Shown piece by piece: positions 34,493-42,691 of a DNA stretch of 64,000 nt; position 1 is the first letter of the stretch, and each line of letters begins with the position of its first letter. The stretch lies in contig NZ_JAUSQZ010000001.1 in NCBI RefSeq assembly GCF_030811555.1, positions 4,585,241 through 4,649,240 of the forward strand. The letters run 5' to 3'. Position numbers and translations under genes: made by a program. The stretch is from Kineosporia succinea (lineage in GTDB: Bacteria; Actinomycetota; Actinomycetes; Actinomycetales; Kineosporiaceae). The notes beneath the pieces were generated by a model. It was not told the origin of the DNA, did no database searches, and was given only the letters and a program-made list of their open reading frames with translations.

Positions 34493-34498
34493 TACTCT
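34493..34498 (+). promoter_or_regulatory. Likely -10 box giving a leaderless aroG mRNA
   Basis: TACTCT fits TANNNT and lies seven bases before the GTG at 34506; no ribosome site is present, which fits a leaderless transcript as common in actinobacteria. Confidence 0.35.
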
Positions 34499-34505
34499 TG
34501 TGCCC

Positions 34506-35909
34506 GTGAGCGCCCCACTGCATCCCATCACCAGTGCCGACCTCTACCCGACGAGCACTCCGGACACGGCGGCCGCGGCTCTCGAGGCCGGTCTCGACGT
34601 CTGGCGTGACCTTCCCGCCGCGCAGCAGCCCGAGTGGCCTGACCGCGCCGAGCTCGAGGCCGTGGCCGCCGAGCTCGCCTCGGTGCCGCCGCTGGTGTTC
34701 GCGGGGGAGTGCGACCTGCTGCGCGGGCAGCTGGCCGCCGCGGCGCGGGGCGAGGCGTTTCTGCTCCAGGGCGGTGACTGCGCCGAGACCTTCGCCGAGG
34801 CCACGGCCGACCGCATCCGCAACAAGATCAAGACGATGCTGCAGATGGCCGTCGTCCTGACCTACGGCGCGAGCATGCCGGTGATCAAGCTGGGCCGGAT
34901 GGCCGGGCAGTACTCCAAGCCGCGCAGCAGCACGCAGGAGACGCGTCAGGGCGTCACGCTCCCCGCCTACCGTGGCGACGCGATCAACGGCTTCCCGTTC
35001 GAGGAGGCCTCGCGCACGCCCGACCCGAAGCGGCTGCTGAAGGCGTACCACACGTCCAGTTCCACCCTGAACCTGATCCGTGCCTTCACCAAGGGCGGCT
35101 TCGCCGACCTGCGCCAGGTGCACGAGTGGAACCGGGGCTTCGTCAGCAGCCCGGCCAACGCCCGCTACGAGGCGATGGCGCGTGACATCGACCGCGCGAT
35201 GAAGTTCATGATCGCGGCCGGCGGCGACACCGACGCGCTGCGCACCGTCGACTTCTGGTCCAGCCACGAGGGTCTGCTGCTCGACTACGAGCGCGCCCTC
35301 ACCCGCATCGACTCGCGCACCGGCACGCCCTACAACGTGTCCGCGCACTTCGTCTGGATCGGCGAGCGCACCCGTCAGCTCGACGGTGCCCACGTCGACC
35401 TGATGTCGCGGGTGCGCAACCCGATCGGCGTCAAGATCGGCCCGACCACCACCCCCGACGACCTGATGAAGCTCGTCGACAAGCTCGACCCCGAGCGCGA
35501 GCCGGGTCGTCTGACGCTGGTGAGCCGGATGGGCGCGGGCAAGATCCGGGGCAACCTGCCGGCGCTGGCCGAGACCACGAAGAAGGAGGGTCTGCCCGCC
35601 CTCTGGATCTGCGACCCGATGCACGGCAACACCTTCGAGTCGGCGTCCGGCTTCAAGACCCGCCGCTTCGACGACGTGATGGACGAGGTGCGCGGCTTCT
35701 TCGAGGTGCACAACGCCGTCGGCACCGTGCCCGGTGGTCTGCACGTCGAGCTCACGGGCGACGACGTCACCGAGTGCATGGGCGGCGCCGAGCACATCGA
35801 CGACGCCGACCTCGCCACCCGCTACGAGACGCTCTGCGACCCGCGCCTGAACCACCAGCAGTCGCTGGAGATGGCGTTCCTGGTCGCCGAGATGCTGACG
35901 GGCCGCTGA
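34506..35909 (+). CDS. aroG: Class II DAHP synthase
   Basis: A 467-aa enzyme joining phosphoenolpyruvate and erythrose 4-phosphate, the first step of the shikimate pathway. Class II hallmarks: GECDLLRGQL, LLQGGDCAETF (about 80-90), YSKPRSS, DFWSSHEGLLLDYE, HFVWIGERTR, ICDPMHGNT and the closing GGLHVELTGDDVTEC metal/PEP region. The GTG at 34506 (SAPLHP) is preferred; another in-frame GTG sits at 34500. It shares one base with the threonine aldolase gene downstream. It corresponds to Rv2178c. Confidence 0.96.
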   Translation: MSAPLHPITSADLYPTSTPDTAAAALEAGLDVWRDLPAAQQPEWPDRAELEAVAAELASVPPLVFAGECDLLRGQLAAAARGEAFLLQGGDCAETFAEATADRIRNKIKTMLQMAVVLTYGASMPVIKLGRMAGQYSKPRSSTQETRQGVTLPAYRGDAINGFPFEEASRTPDPKRLLKAYHTSSSTLNLIRAFTKGGFADLRQVHEWNRGFVSSPANARYEAMARDIDRAMKFMIAAGGDTDALRTVDFWSSHEGLLLDYERALTRIDSRTGTPYNVSAHFVWIGERTRQLDGAHVDLMSRVRNPIGVKIGPTTTPDDLMKLVDKLDPEREPGRLTLVSRMGAGKIRGNLPALAETTKKEGLPALWICDPMHGNTFESASGFKTRRFDDVMDEVRGFFEVHNAVGTVPGGLHVELTGDDVTECMGGAEHIDDADLATRYETLCDPRLNHQQSLEMAFLVAEMLTGR

Positions 35910-36970
35910 TGAGCCCGACCCCGGCGCCCGTCGTGGACCTGCGCAGCGACACGCTGACCAGGCCCACCGCCGGCATGCGCCAGGCCATCGCCGAGGCCGT
36001 GGTGGGCGACGACGTCTACGGGGAGGACCCGGAGGTCAACGCCCTCGAGGCCGAGGTGGCGCAGCTGCTCGGTCACGAGGCCGGGCTGTTCTGCCCCACC
36101 GGCTCGATGTCCAACGTGCTGGGGGTGCGCTCGCTGGTGGCCCCCGGCCAGGAGATCCTCTGTGACTCGCTGGCCCACATCGTGCGCGCCGAGCTCGGCG
36201 CGCACGCCGTGTTCGGCCAGGTCACGACCCGCACCTGGCAGTCGTCGCGGGGTCTGCTCGATGCCGACGAGGCGCTGCGCATGGCCGTGCCCGACGCCGG
36301 GCCCTACTTCGTGTCCACGGCCGCCATCGCGGTCGAGGACACGCACAACTTCGGGGGCGGCACCGTGCAGTCGCCGTCCGAGCTGCGCCGTCTGCGGGCC
36401 GGGGCCGACGCCCTGGGCCTGAGCGTGCACCTCGACGGGGCCCGGCTCTGGAACGCGCACGTGGCGTCCGGGGTGCCGCTGACCGAGTACGGCTCGTTCG
36501 CCGACACGGTGTCGCTCTGCCTGTCCAAGGGCCTGGGCGCGCCGGTCGGTTCGGTGCTGGTCGGCAGCGCCGAGCGCATCGAGCAGGCGCGGATCTGGCG
36601 CAAGCGCATGGGCGGCGGTATGCGGCAGGTCGGTCTGCTGGCCGCGGCCGGGCGCTACGCGCTGAAGCACCACGTCACCCGGCTCGCCGACGACCACGCC
36701 CGCGCCCGGTCGATCGCCGAGGCGCTGGCCGGGGTCGACGAGACGATCGTCGAGCCGGAGCTGGTGCGCACCAACATCGTGGCCTCGGAGTGGCCCTCGT
36801 CCACCGCGGCGCAGGCGTTCATCGCCGGCTGCGCGGAGGAGAACATCCGGGTCGGGGCCGTCGGCTCCCGGGTGGTGCGTCTGGTGACGCACCTCGACAT
36901 CGACGAGGCGGCCGCGGGGCGGGCCGCCGAGGTGCTGCCCGCGATCGCGAAGCAGGCCCTGACCGCCTGA
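35909..36970 (+). CDS. ltaE: Low-specificity threonine aldolase
   Basis: A 353-aa fold-type I PLP enzyme that splits threonine or allo-threonine to glycine and acetaldehyde. DLRSDTLTRPT (about 10-20) is the family N-terminus. K207 in CLSKGLGAPVGS is the PLP lysine, and HLDGARLWNA (about 174-183) supplies the Asp that contacts the cofactor. The ATG start shares one base with the aroG stop, so the two are translationally coupled. A strong terminator follows. Confidence 0.93.
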   Translation: MSPTPAPVVDLRSDTLTRPTAGMRQAIAEAVVGDDVYGEDPEVNALEAEVAQLLGHEAGLFCPTGSMSNVLGVRSLVAPGQEILCDSLAHIVRAELGAHAVFGQVTTRTWQSSRGLLDADEALRMAVPDAGPYFVSTAAIAVEDTHNFGGGTVQSPSELRRLRAGADALGLSVHLDGARLWNAHVASGVPLTEYGSFADTVSLCLSKGLGAPVGSVLVGSAERIEQARIWRKRMGGGMRQVGLLAAAGRYALKHHVTRLADDHARARSIAEALAGVDETIVEPELVRTNIVASEWPSSTAAQAFIAGCAEENIRVGAVGSRVVRLVTHLDIDEAAAGRAAEVLPAIAKQALTA

Positions 36971-36986
36971 CCACCCGCAAAGCCGG

Positions 36987-37020
36987 ATGGAGGACGCCGG
37001 TGCCCACCGGCGTCCTCCAT
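36987..37020. terminator. Bidirectional terminator between ltaE and the GNAT gene
   Basis: A 16-bp perfect inverted repeat ATGGAGGACGCCGGTG / CACCGGCGTCCTCCAT with only two bases between lies exactly between two convergent stops. Confidence 0.85.
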
Positions 37021-37021
37021 G

Positions 37022-37558
37022 TCAGCTGTCGTGGCGGAGCCGGCTGTACTGCACCATGTCGTGCCAGGTGCCCAGTCGGAACTGCGCTCCGCGCAGCACT
37101 CCCTCGCGGGTGAAACCGGCCTTCCCGAGCGCCTTCTGCTCGGCGAGGTTCTCCACGTCGGTGCTGGCCTCGATCCGGTTCACGGTCGTGTAGCGGAACA
37201 GCCACTCGTAGGCCAGACGCTGTGCGGCGGTGCCGACGCCCTGGCCCCGGGCCGACGGCGCGATCGCGATACCGAGGTTCAGCGACTGGCTGCCCCGGTT
37301 GGGCCCGTAGTGCACGGGGTGCCAGCTGACCGTGCCCACCGGCTCGCCGGCCCGGCAGATGATCAGCAGCCCCTCGTCCTCGCTGATCATGCCGTTGACG
37401 GCGAACCGCTCGTGGTACTGGTGCTGGCGGCGGGCCATCGGCAGGAAGTCGCCGAAGGCGGTCTCGTGGTCCGGGTCGTTGCGCCAGCGGGCCAGGAGGG
37501 GGATGTCCTCCTGGCCCACCGCGCGGAGCGTCACGTCGTTCGTCACGTCAGGTACCAC
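37022..37558 (-). CDS. GNAT family N-acetyltransferase (RimJ/RimL type)
   Basis: A 178-aa acetyltransferase. VTLRAVGQEDIPLLARWRNDP is the typical start of the RimJ/RimL group. The acetyl-CoA pyrophosphate loop is SARGQGVGTAAQ (about 102-113), followed by RIEASTDVENLAEQKALGKAGF. The target is unknown (protein N-terminus or small amine). The ATG at 37558 lies 21 bases after the kinase stop on the same strand. Confidence 0.88.
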   Translation of the reverse strand: MVPDVTNDVTLRAVGQEDIPLLARWRNDPDHETAFGDFLPMARRQHQYHERFAVNGMISEDEGLLIICRAGEPVGTVSWHPVHYGPNRGSQSLNLGIAIAPSARGQGVGTAAQRLAYEWLFRYTTVNRIEASTDVENLAEQKALGKAGFTREGVLRGAQFRLGTWHDMVQYSRLRHDS

Positions 37559-37579
37559 GTCAGCGGGTGGCCGGAAAGG

Positions 37580-39715
37580 TCACCAGGTCTTGAGCACGAT
37601 CTCCGAGCCGGCGTCGGCCGGGCCGGTGATGCTCTGCTCGCGTACCTGGTTGCCGAAGCCCCAGCCCTCGTGCTTGACCGAGAAGCCGAGCCCCTCGAGC
37701 GTGGCCCGGGCCTGGTTGATGTCCTGCCCGGTCACGTTCGGCACCTCGACCTGGGCGGGCTGCTTGACCGCCTTCAGGACCACGGTGCTGCCCTTGCCCA
37801 CGGTCTGGCCCTGGGCGGCGGGGGACTGCTCGAACACGGTGCCGGTGCCGGGAGCGCCGTCCCAGGGGTCGACCTCCTGGATCTCGACGACCAGGCCCTT
37901 GCTCTCGAGGAGCTGCTTCGCCGCGTCCTTGTTCTGGCCCACCACGTTGTCGAGCTGGACCGGCTCGACGCCCTTGCTGACGACGAGCTTGACCTCACGG
38001 CCGGGGGCGACCTTGTTGCCGGCCTTGGGCGCGCTCGAGATGACCTTGCCCTCGTCGACCTTGGCGTTGTACTGCTCGCTGGTGTCGCCGACCTTCAGCC
38101 CGGCGCCCTCCAGCTCACCGGTGGCGTCGGCCAGGGTCTTGCCCTTCACGTCGGGCACGGCCACCAGCTCGCGGCCCTTGCTGACGACGATCGTGACGGT
38201 GCCGTTCTTCTTCACGTCACCCCCGCCGGCCGGGCTGGAGGAGATCACCGTGCCGGCGTCGACCTCGGAGCTGAACTGCTCGTCGATGTCGGGGGTCAGG
38301 CCCTGCAGCACGAGCACCCGCTGGGCGTCGGACTCGCGCATGCCGGTGACCGCGGGGACCCGCACGAACGAGCCCGGGCCGCCGGTGAACCACCAGACGC
38401 CGGTGAACACGACGGCCAGCACGAGCACGACGCCGAGGACGGCGGTGAGTGCGGTGCGGCGGCGGTTGCCGAGGAATCCGGGCGGGGCCTCGTCGTCGTC
38501 GTTCACCCGCAGCCGGGGAACCATCGCGTCGCGGACCGCCATGCCGCGTTCCTGCCGACGGGAGAGCGCGCGGGTGGGTTGCGGGCCCTGGGCCGGAGCC
38601 GGGGCCGCGCCCGGCACCGGCTGGTAGAGCGCGGTGACCTGGTCGTCGGCCCCCGGACGCACACTCAGACCGGGGACCGGGGAGACGATGCGGGTGGGCC
38701 CGGCCGAACCGGGCGCCAGGTGGTCGGAGCGCGAGTAGACCGCGGTCTCGGCGTAGGCGGCGGGGGCCGCGGCGCCGAACTCCACGGTGGCGTCGTCGTA
38801 GTCGCCCGGGCCGCCGCGCAGCTCGTCGGCGTCGGCCGCACGCTCGTCGAGCAGGTCGGCGGGAACCGAGGCCCGGGCCGCCCGCACCTCGGCGAGCGCC
38901 GCGTCGGCGGTGGCCGGGCGGGCGTCGGGATTGGTGTCGGTGAGGCGCAGCACCAGGTGATCGAACGCGTCGGTGAGGTTCGGCGCGATCTGCGTGGGGG
39001 TGGGCACCCGCTCGTACACGTGGCGGTAGGCCACCTGGAGCGGGTCGTCGCCGGTGAACGGCTGACGGCCGGTGAGCAGCTCGAACAGGATGATGCCGGC
39101 GGCGTACACGTCGGCCCGGGCGTCGGCGTGACCGTGCGCGACCAGCTCGGGCGCCAGGTAGGCCACGGTGCCGAGCAGCTCGTCGGTGGCGGCGGTGGCG
39201 ATCGGCGCGGTGACCGCGGCGGCGAGGCCGAAGTCGGCGACCTTGATCCGGCCGTCGTCGGTGAGGATGACGTTCTCGGGCTTCACGTCGCGGTGCACGA
39301 TGCCGGCCCGGTGGGCGGCGCCGAGCGCGGCCAGCACCGGCTCGAGCACCGAGATGCTCTCGCGGGGCGTGAGCGCGCCGCGCTGCGACAGCACGTCGCG
39401 CAGGGTGCGCCCGGGCAGGTACTCCATCGCGAGATAGAGCACGCCGGAGGTCTCGTCGGTGCCCTGGTCGAAGACGCCGACCACGTTCGGGTGCGACAGC
39501 CTGGCGGCAGAGCGTGCCTCACGCACGAACCGGGAGACGAACTCGGGATCGTCGGCCAGGTTCTCGTGCATGACCTTGAGGGCGACCTCCCGGTCCAGCC
39601 GCCGGTCAACCGCGAGGTAGACCGTTGCCATACCGCCGCGCGCGATCCGGGACCGGACCAGGTACCGCCCGTCGACCAGCCGGCCGACCAGTGGATCCTG
39701 GAGTGTCATGTCCAC
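37580..39715 (-). CDS. Stk1-type Ser/Thr protein kinase with four PASTA domains
   Basis: A 711-aa transmembrane receptor kinase. The kinase domain has a Gly loop (ARGGMATVY), K47, HRDVKPEN with D143 and DFG at 161-163. A disordered juxtamembrane region, one membrane helix (about 424-446) and four extracellular PASTA repeats (about 450-711) follow. PASTA repeats sense muropeptides or lipid II, so it should couple wall status to signalling. Position matches PknL, which itself lacks PASTA; the architecture is closer to PknB-type kinases. GTG at 39715 gives the family-like start MDMTLQDPLVG. TAGACT eight bases upstream on the minus strand suggests a leaderless transcript. Confidence 0.92.
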   Translation of the reverse strand: MDMTLQDPLVGRLVDGRYLVRSRIARGGMATVYLAVDRRLDREVALKVMHENLADDPEFVSRFVREARSAARLSHPNVVGVFDQGTDETSGVLYLAMEYLPGRTLRDVLSQRGALTPRESISVLEPVLAALGAAHRAGIVHRDVKPENVILTDDGRIKVADFGLAAAVTAPIATAATDELLGTVAYLAPELVAHGHADARADVYAAGIILFELLTGRQPFTGDDPLQVAYRHVYERVPTPTQIAPNLTDAFDHLVLRLTDTNPDARPATADAALAEVRAARASVPADLLDERAADADELRGGPGDYDDATVEFGAAAPAAYAETAVYSRSDHLAPGSAGPTRIVSPVPGLSVRPGADDQVTALYQPVPGAAPAPAQGPQPTRALSRRQERGMAVRDAMVPRLRVNDDDEAPPGFLGNRRRTALTAVLGVVLVLAVVFTGVWWFTGGPGSFVRVPAVTGMRESDAQRVLVLQGLTPDIDEQFSSEVDAGTVISSSPAGGGDVKKNGTVTIVVSKGRELVAVPDVKGKTLADATGELEGAGLKVGDTSEQYNAKVDEGKVISSAPKAGNKVAPGREVKLVVSKGVEPVQLDNVVGQNKDAAKQLLESKGLVVEIQEVDPWDGAPGTGTVFEQSPAAQGQTVGKGSTVVLKAVKQPAQVEVPNVTGQDINQARATLEGLGFSVKHEGWGFGNQVREQSITGPADAGSEIVLKTW

Positions 39716-39812
39716 ATCGGGCAGTCTAAGGCCGACCGGGAAGGCTTCCGCCACATACCGGCTGTCCCCGCAGCCCCATTGTTATCTCCAGGCACAGTTT
39801 TCAGGCGCCCGA

Positions 39813-41018
39813 TCAGCGAAACCGCAGCTTGAGCGTACGCACGGTGGCCACGTAGCGCCGGGTGTCGGGAAAAGTGCCGTGGCGACGCACCGAGGCCAGG
39901 CCCTGGTAGTAACCGGCCAGTGCGGTCTGCTCGTCGGCGTGGCGGCCGAGGGCCAGCAGCAGCACGGTGCCGGCCGTGATGTTGTCCTTGGTGTCGAGCA
40001 GGTCGAGAGGGCGTCCGAGCAGCTCACCGGCCCAGGCGCCGGCCGAGGGCAGTAGCTGCATGACCCCGATGGCATTGGCGGGGGAGACCAGACGCTGGTC
40101 GAAGCCCGACTCCATCGAGGCCACGGCGAGGGCCAGGGCCGGGTCCACGCCGAAGTGCACAGCCGTGGCCCGCACGATCCCCCGCGCGGTGGGCCGGTCG
40201 GGCACGTCCGCGTGCTTGAGCGCCTCGCGGTTGGTCTCGGCCGCCTTCGTCACCGCGGGCGGGTAGGAACGGTGAGGCAGATCACCCGCCGGGATGACCT
40301 CTCCGCGCCGGGTGCGACGGCGCCGCGCGGCCAGGGCCCGGGTGGTGTCGGCCACCGGTGGCTTGCGCGCCGGGTCGGCCGAGGACGTGGCGAGGGCGGG
40401 CAGCCGGATCAGCTGGCCCGTCTTCAGGGCCGCGCCCGGGCGCATGTGGTTGGCGGCCAGCACCGCGGCGGGCGCACAGCCGGCCGTGCGGGCCACGGTC
40501 TCCAGGTCGTCGCCGGCCTTGACCCGGTAGGCCAGGGTGGGGGAGCCCGAGGTGTCGGCGGGAGGCTGCCCGGCGGCCAGGGCCCGGCGCCGGGCCAGGC
40601 CGGTCTCGTCCGGGTCGGCGCTCACCAGGGCCTCGAGGAGCACACGCAGCCCGGCGGTGCGCAGGGCGGCCGGGCTGGGGTTCGGGGCGGTGGACGCGGT
40701 GGTCAGGTGCGGGATCGCGTCGGGGGTGGTGCCGGGGCGGCCGAGCAGGACCAGCGGTGGTGGCTGCTCGGGCGGCGGGTTCTCGTCGTGGGTGAGGCCG
40801 AGCAGGGCGCTCAGGCGGGTGCGGCGCAGCAGCAGCTGCACCCCGGGCCCGGGACGGCGGCGACGCGGGCGGGCCGGGGGCCGCGCCAGCACGTGGGGAG
40901 GCTCGTGGTGCACGACGAGCAGCGGCATCCCGCTGTCCGACAGGGGTTTCGGGCCGCTGCCCGGGCGCCGGCGGGGGCTGCCGGGAACCCCGAGAAGAGC
41001 TGCGGTCGGGTCGGTCAC
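39813..41018 (-). CDS. LysM and lytic transglycosylase (SLT) domain protein
   Basis: A 401-aa cell-wall enzyme. Residues 1-160 are Pro/Arg/Leu-rich without clear domain. A LysM domain (about 163-207, YRVKAGDDLETVARTAG to GQLIRLP) would bind glycan strands. A C-terminal lysozyme-like SLT domain (about 275-400) has the catalytic Glu in ASMESGFDQ (about residue 304) and the NAIGVMQLLP signature. No standard signal peptide is seen, which is odd for a wall hydrolase. The start may be downstream, or export may be non-classical. It is immediately upstream of the PASTA kinase, 97 bp apart. Confidence 0.85.
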   Translation of the reverse strand: MTDPTAALLGVPGSPRRRPGSGPKPLSDSGMPLLVVHHEPPHVLARPPARPRRRRPGPGVQLLLRRTRLSALLGLTHDENPPPEQPPPLVLLGRPGTTPDAIPHLTTASTAPNPSPAALRTAGLRVLLEALVSADPDETGLARRRALAAGQPPADTSGSPTLAYRVKAGDDLETVARTAGCAPAAVLAANHMRPGAALKTGQLIRLPALATSSADPARKPPVADTTRALAARRRRTRRGEVIPAGDLPHRSYPPAVTKAAETNREALKHADVPDRPTARGIVRATAVHFGVDPALALAVASMESGFDQRLVSPANAIGVMQLLPSAGAWAGELLGRPLDLLDTKDNITAGTVLLLALGRHADEQTALAGYYQGLASVRRHGTFPDTRRYVATVRTLKLRFR

Positions 41019-41182
41019 GGTCCTGACGTCCTCTCTTCCTGGTCGGCGGTCCTTCGGTGCGTACGGTCACTCCGGGGTCATTGTGCAACAGAGAGTAGGT
41101 GAATGGCGACGACCGGTGACATGGGCATGTCTCGTGCCGAGTGTGGCCGGATCCGGCCACCGGACGTGGCACGCTAAGTCGC

Positions 41183-41569
41183 GTGTCAGACACACCCCAC
41201 GAAAACAGAGACGTGCTCGACTTCGGCCCCGACGGTGAGCGGGTCTGGCTGAACCTGCCCGACGTCGCCGAGCAGATCGGGACCGACGTCGGCAAGGTCC
41301 GCCGCATGCTGCAGGAGCGCGTGCTCCTGGGCCTGCGCCGCACCGACCGCAAGATCATGAGCGTGCCCGCCGAACTGCTCAAGGACGGTGCACCGCTGCC
41401 CGACCTGCAGGGCACCCTGGTCGTCCTGGCCGACAGCGGCTACTCCGACGAGGAGGCGCTGCGCTGGCTGTTCACCGACGACGACTACCCGGGCGCCCCG
41501 GTCGACGCCCTGCGCTCGGGCATCGGCAAGACCGAGGTGCGCCGCCGGGCGCAGGCTCTCGGCTTCTGA
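41183..41569 (+). CDS. Rv2175c-family DNA-binding protein
   Basis: A 128-aa protein with a winged-helix/HTH N-terminal region (VWLNLPDVAEQIGTDVGKVRRMLQERVLLGLRR, about 22-54 in shortened description) and a C-terminal domain ending in GIGKTEVRRRAQALGF. In M. tuberculosis Rv2175c is a DNA-binding substrate of the adjacent kinase PknL, and here it again lies near a membrane Ser/Thr kinase. Several Thr residues near the N-terminus (T4, T33 region) are possible phosphosites. GTG at 41183 chosen from the family N-terminus. Confidence 0.88.
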   Translation: MSDTPHENRDVLDFGPDGERVWLNLPDVAEQIGTDVGKVRRMLQERVLLGLRRTDRKIMSVPAELLKDGAPLPDLQGTLVVLADSGYSDEEALRWLFTDDDYPGAPVDALRSGIGKTEVRRRAQALGF

Positions 41570-41576
41570 GTCACCC

Positions 41577-41611
41577 GGTGGTTCCGCCCCCGGCCCGGGG
41601 GCGGAACCACC
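41577..41611. terminator. Bidirectional terminator
   Basis: A 15-bp perfect stem GGTGGTTCCGCCCCC / GGGGGCGGAACCACC with a five-base loop lies between the convergent stops at 41569 and 41616. Confidence 0.88.
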
Positions 41612-41615
41612 AACG

Positions 41616-42602
41616 TCACGAGGAGGGCTGCGAGGCCCGCTCGGGGTCTTCCTCGGGGGCGCTCGCGGTGGTCGGCAGCACCACCGGCCGGTGGGCCTTG
41701 CGGGCCCGGGCGGCCCGGCGGGCGGCCGGGAGGGCCACCGCCAGCCGGCGCGGCAGTGACACCGACGCGCGCCGGGTCAGCACCTGGTAGTCGATCTTCT
41801 CGACCGCGTCGAGGATCTCGCCGTAGAGCGTGAACGCCACGCGCATGCAGTCCTGCGAGGTCGGGTGCAGCATCCCGATGCCCGGCTCGGCGAACGCGTA
41901 CAGCCGCCGGGTGCGCTCGATCTCGAACTTCAGCAGCTCGCGGATCATCGGGGTGACCACGCCGGCCTGCAGCGACTCGCGGGTCACGCCGAAGCTGTCG
42001 AGGTCTTCCTGCGGCAGGTAGACGCGGCCGCGCTGCAGGTCCTCGCCCACGTCGCGGATGAAGTTCGACATCTGGAAGGCCTCGCCCAGCGCCCGGGCCC
42101 GGGCCGTGGCCTCCGGCGTCTGCGGCTCGAGGATCGGCAGCATCTGCAGGCCGATCACCGCCGCCGACCCGTACATGTACTGCTCCAGGTCGGCGTACGT
42201 CTGGTAGCCGGTGATCGTGGCGTCCATCTGCATGGACTCCAGGAACGCCTCGATGTGCACGCGCGGGATCTGCCAGCGCCGCGTGGTGTGCAGCATCGCC
42301 ACGGCGGCCGGGTCGCCCGGCACCGGGCCCTCGCCGGCCAGCGCCGCCATGAACTCCTCGCCCCAGGTCTGCAGGGCGGCCGGGTCGGGAGCGATCAGCG
42401 AGTCCACGAACTCGTCGGCGGACCGGGCGAAGGCGTACTGCGCCCAGACGTAGGGCCGCTTCTCGGGCGGCAGCAGCATCGACGCCAGGTAGTACGTCTT
42501 GCCGTGCTCGGCGTTGACCCGCCGGCAGTGCTCGTAGGCGGCGCGGAGCTTGAGATCGCCGATCCGCGCCGCGTCCAGGGCCTTGTCACTCACCCGCGGC
42601 AT
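41616..42602 (-). CDS. crtB: Phytoene synthase
   Basis: A 328-aa trans-isoprenyl diphosphate synthase joining two GGPP molecules into phytoene. Two Asp-rich magnesium motifs are present: DEFVD at 63-67 and D185-VGE-D189 in NFIRDVGED. QRGRVYLPQEDL follows as usual. The C-terminal 40 residues are basic and variable. It lies in the same orientation and downstream of crtE-crtI and two glycan-type transferases, 89 bp after the pyruvyltransferase-like gene, so probably one long operon. Confidence 0.93.
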   Translation of the reverse strand: MPRVSDKALDAARIGDLKLRAAYEHCRRVNAEHGKTYYLASMLLPPEKRPYVWAQYAFARSADEFVDSLIAPDPAALQTWGEEFMAALAGEGPVPGDPAAVAMLHTTRRWQIPRVHIEAFLESMQMDATITGYQTYADLEQYMYGSAAVIGLQMLPILEPQTPEATARARALGEAFQMSNFIRDVGEDLQRGRVYLPQEDLDSFGVTRESLQAGVVTPMIRELLKFEIERTRRLYAFAEPGIGMLHPTSQDCMRVAFTLYGEILDAVEKIDYQVLTRRASVSLPRRLAVALPAARRAARARKAHRPVVLPTTASAPEEDPERASQPSS

Positions 42603-42691
42603 GCCGTCTCCTGATCTTGTCCGAACGCCTCACGTGAAGCACCCCCGTCGTCACTGCTGTCACTTGCGGAGACTAACGTCCGGCACCCGGC

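Noticed and set aside
37019-39832. Long plus-strand open frame opposite the PASTA kinase
   Set aside because: His/Val/Gly-rich antisense shadow; no domain, while the minus strand encodes complete kinase and PASTA domains.
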